NCBI GenBank assembly: GCA_001796495.1
Contig: MGMR01000026.1
Span: 5,801-12,988, forward strand
Source: Chloroflexi bacterium RBG_13_51_18
Lineage (GTDB): Bacteria > Chloroflexota > Dehalococcoidia > Dehalococcoidales > RBG-16-60-22
Direction: 5' to 3'
Length of the DNA: 7,188 bases
The notes beneath the pieces are model-generated. The model did no database searches. It was not told where the DNA came from and was given only the letters and a program-made list of their open reading frames with translations. A program made the translations under genes and the position numbers. How positions within the stretch are numbered: the stretch's first letter is position 1; the number at the start of each line of letters is the position of its first letter. This document shows positions 7,088 to 7,188 of this stretch, one piece after another.

Positions 7088-7188
7088 CCGTCATTCGCCG
7101 CTAATACCACCGGTTAAACCCCTCCTCATCGTCCTCTCCGGCCTTTCGGGAGTAGGGAAGGACACGGTTTTGGCCGACCTCAAGAAAT
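7077..7188 (+). CDS. gmk: Guanylate kinase (partial, N-terminal part only)
   Basis: Thirty-seven codons are visible before the window ends. After a short leader the sequence reads PLLIVLSGLSGVGKDTVL, the first beta strand and the Walker A loop (GLSGVGKDT at 22-30, Lys28 binding ATP phosphates) of guanylate kinase, which converts GMP and ATP to GDP and ADP in the cytoplasm. The family usually has GPSGVGKGT or GKST; Leu replaces Pro and Asp follows the lysine here. The position directly after remA strongly supports the assignment. The ATG at 7077 overlaps the end of remA. A TTG at 7071 in the same frame is an alternative start, since AGGAA at 7056-7060 is better spaced for it and TTG starts occur twice elsewhere in this window. 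The rest of the enzyme lies outside. Confidence 0.88.
   Translation, partial: MSRDRHSPLIPPVKPLLIVLSGLSGVGKDTVLADLKK

Overview
This 7.2 kb window looks like bacterial chromosome. Every protein gene can be assigned to a family, and no mobile element, CRISPR array or tRNA is visible. A Dehalococcoidia-like member of the Chloroflexota is my best guess. It rests on the remA-gmk pair with a GKDT-type guanylate kinase P-loop, an unlinked 5S rRNA gene, a mid-range G+C content by eye and the mix of gene families. This is inference, and a database comparison of ClpC or the 5S gene would settle it.

Layout from left to right. (1) 1-393, minus strand: the 3' partner genes of a biotin-dependent, probably Na+-coupled decarboxylase or carboxylase. 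They are a 73-aa free-standing biotinyl carrier with a TTG start, followed by the first 29 codons of an OadG-like membrane subunit that runs off the window edge. (2) 435-499: a hairpin that may end clpC, overlapped by a good sigma-70 type promoter for the biotinyl gene. (3) 515-3310, minus: clpC, an AAA+ unfoldase of 931 aa with all the usual domains plus an unusual C-terminal extension of about 120-130 residues. (4) 3456-3578, minus: a complete 5S rRNA gene with no 23S or 16S next to it, flanked by T-rich terminator-like sequence and a nested dyad. (5) 3669-6460, minus: a two-gene operon. Its first gene is a CstB-like fusion of a metallo-beta-lactamase persulfide dioxygenase, a dead rhodanese and a live rhodanese. 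Its second gene is a flavin disulfide reductase of the lipoamide dehydrogenase/mycothione reductase type. (6) 6461-6793: a divergent intergenic region with promoters for both directions and several dyads. (7) 6794-7188, plus: remA (DUF370), overlapping the start of gmk, which is cut off by the window end.

Functionally, the most interesting unit is the sulfur operon. The fusion protein can plausibly oxidise low-molecular-weight persulfides and move sulfane sulfur, and the reductase beside it could return the thiol carrier to the reduced state or act on a polysulfide. ClpC, 5S rRNA, RemA and Gmk are housekeeping or regulatory genes. The biotinyl/OadG pair belongs to central carboxylate metabolism and Na+ bioenergetics. 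I see no wholly unknown system. The best candidates for something undescribed are the reductase paired with the CstB-like protein and the ClpC tail.
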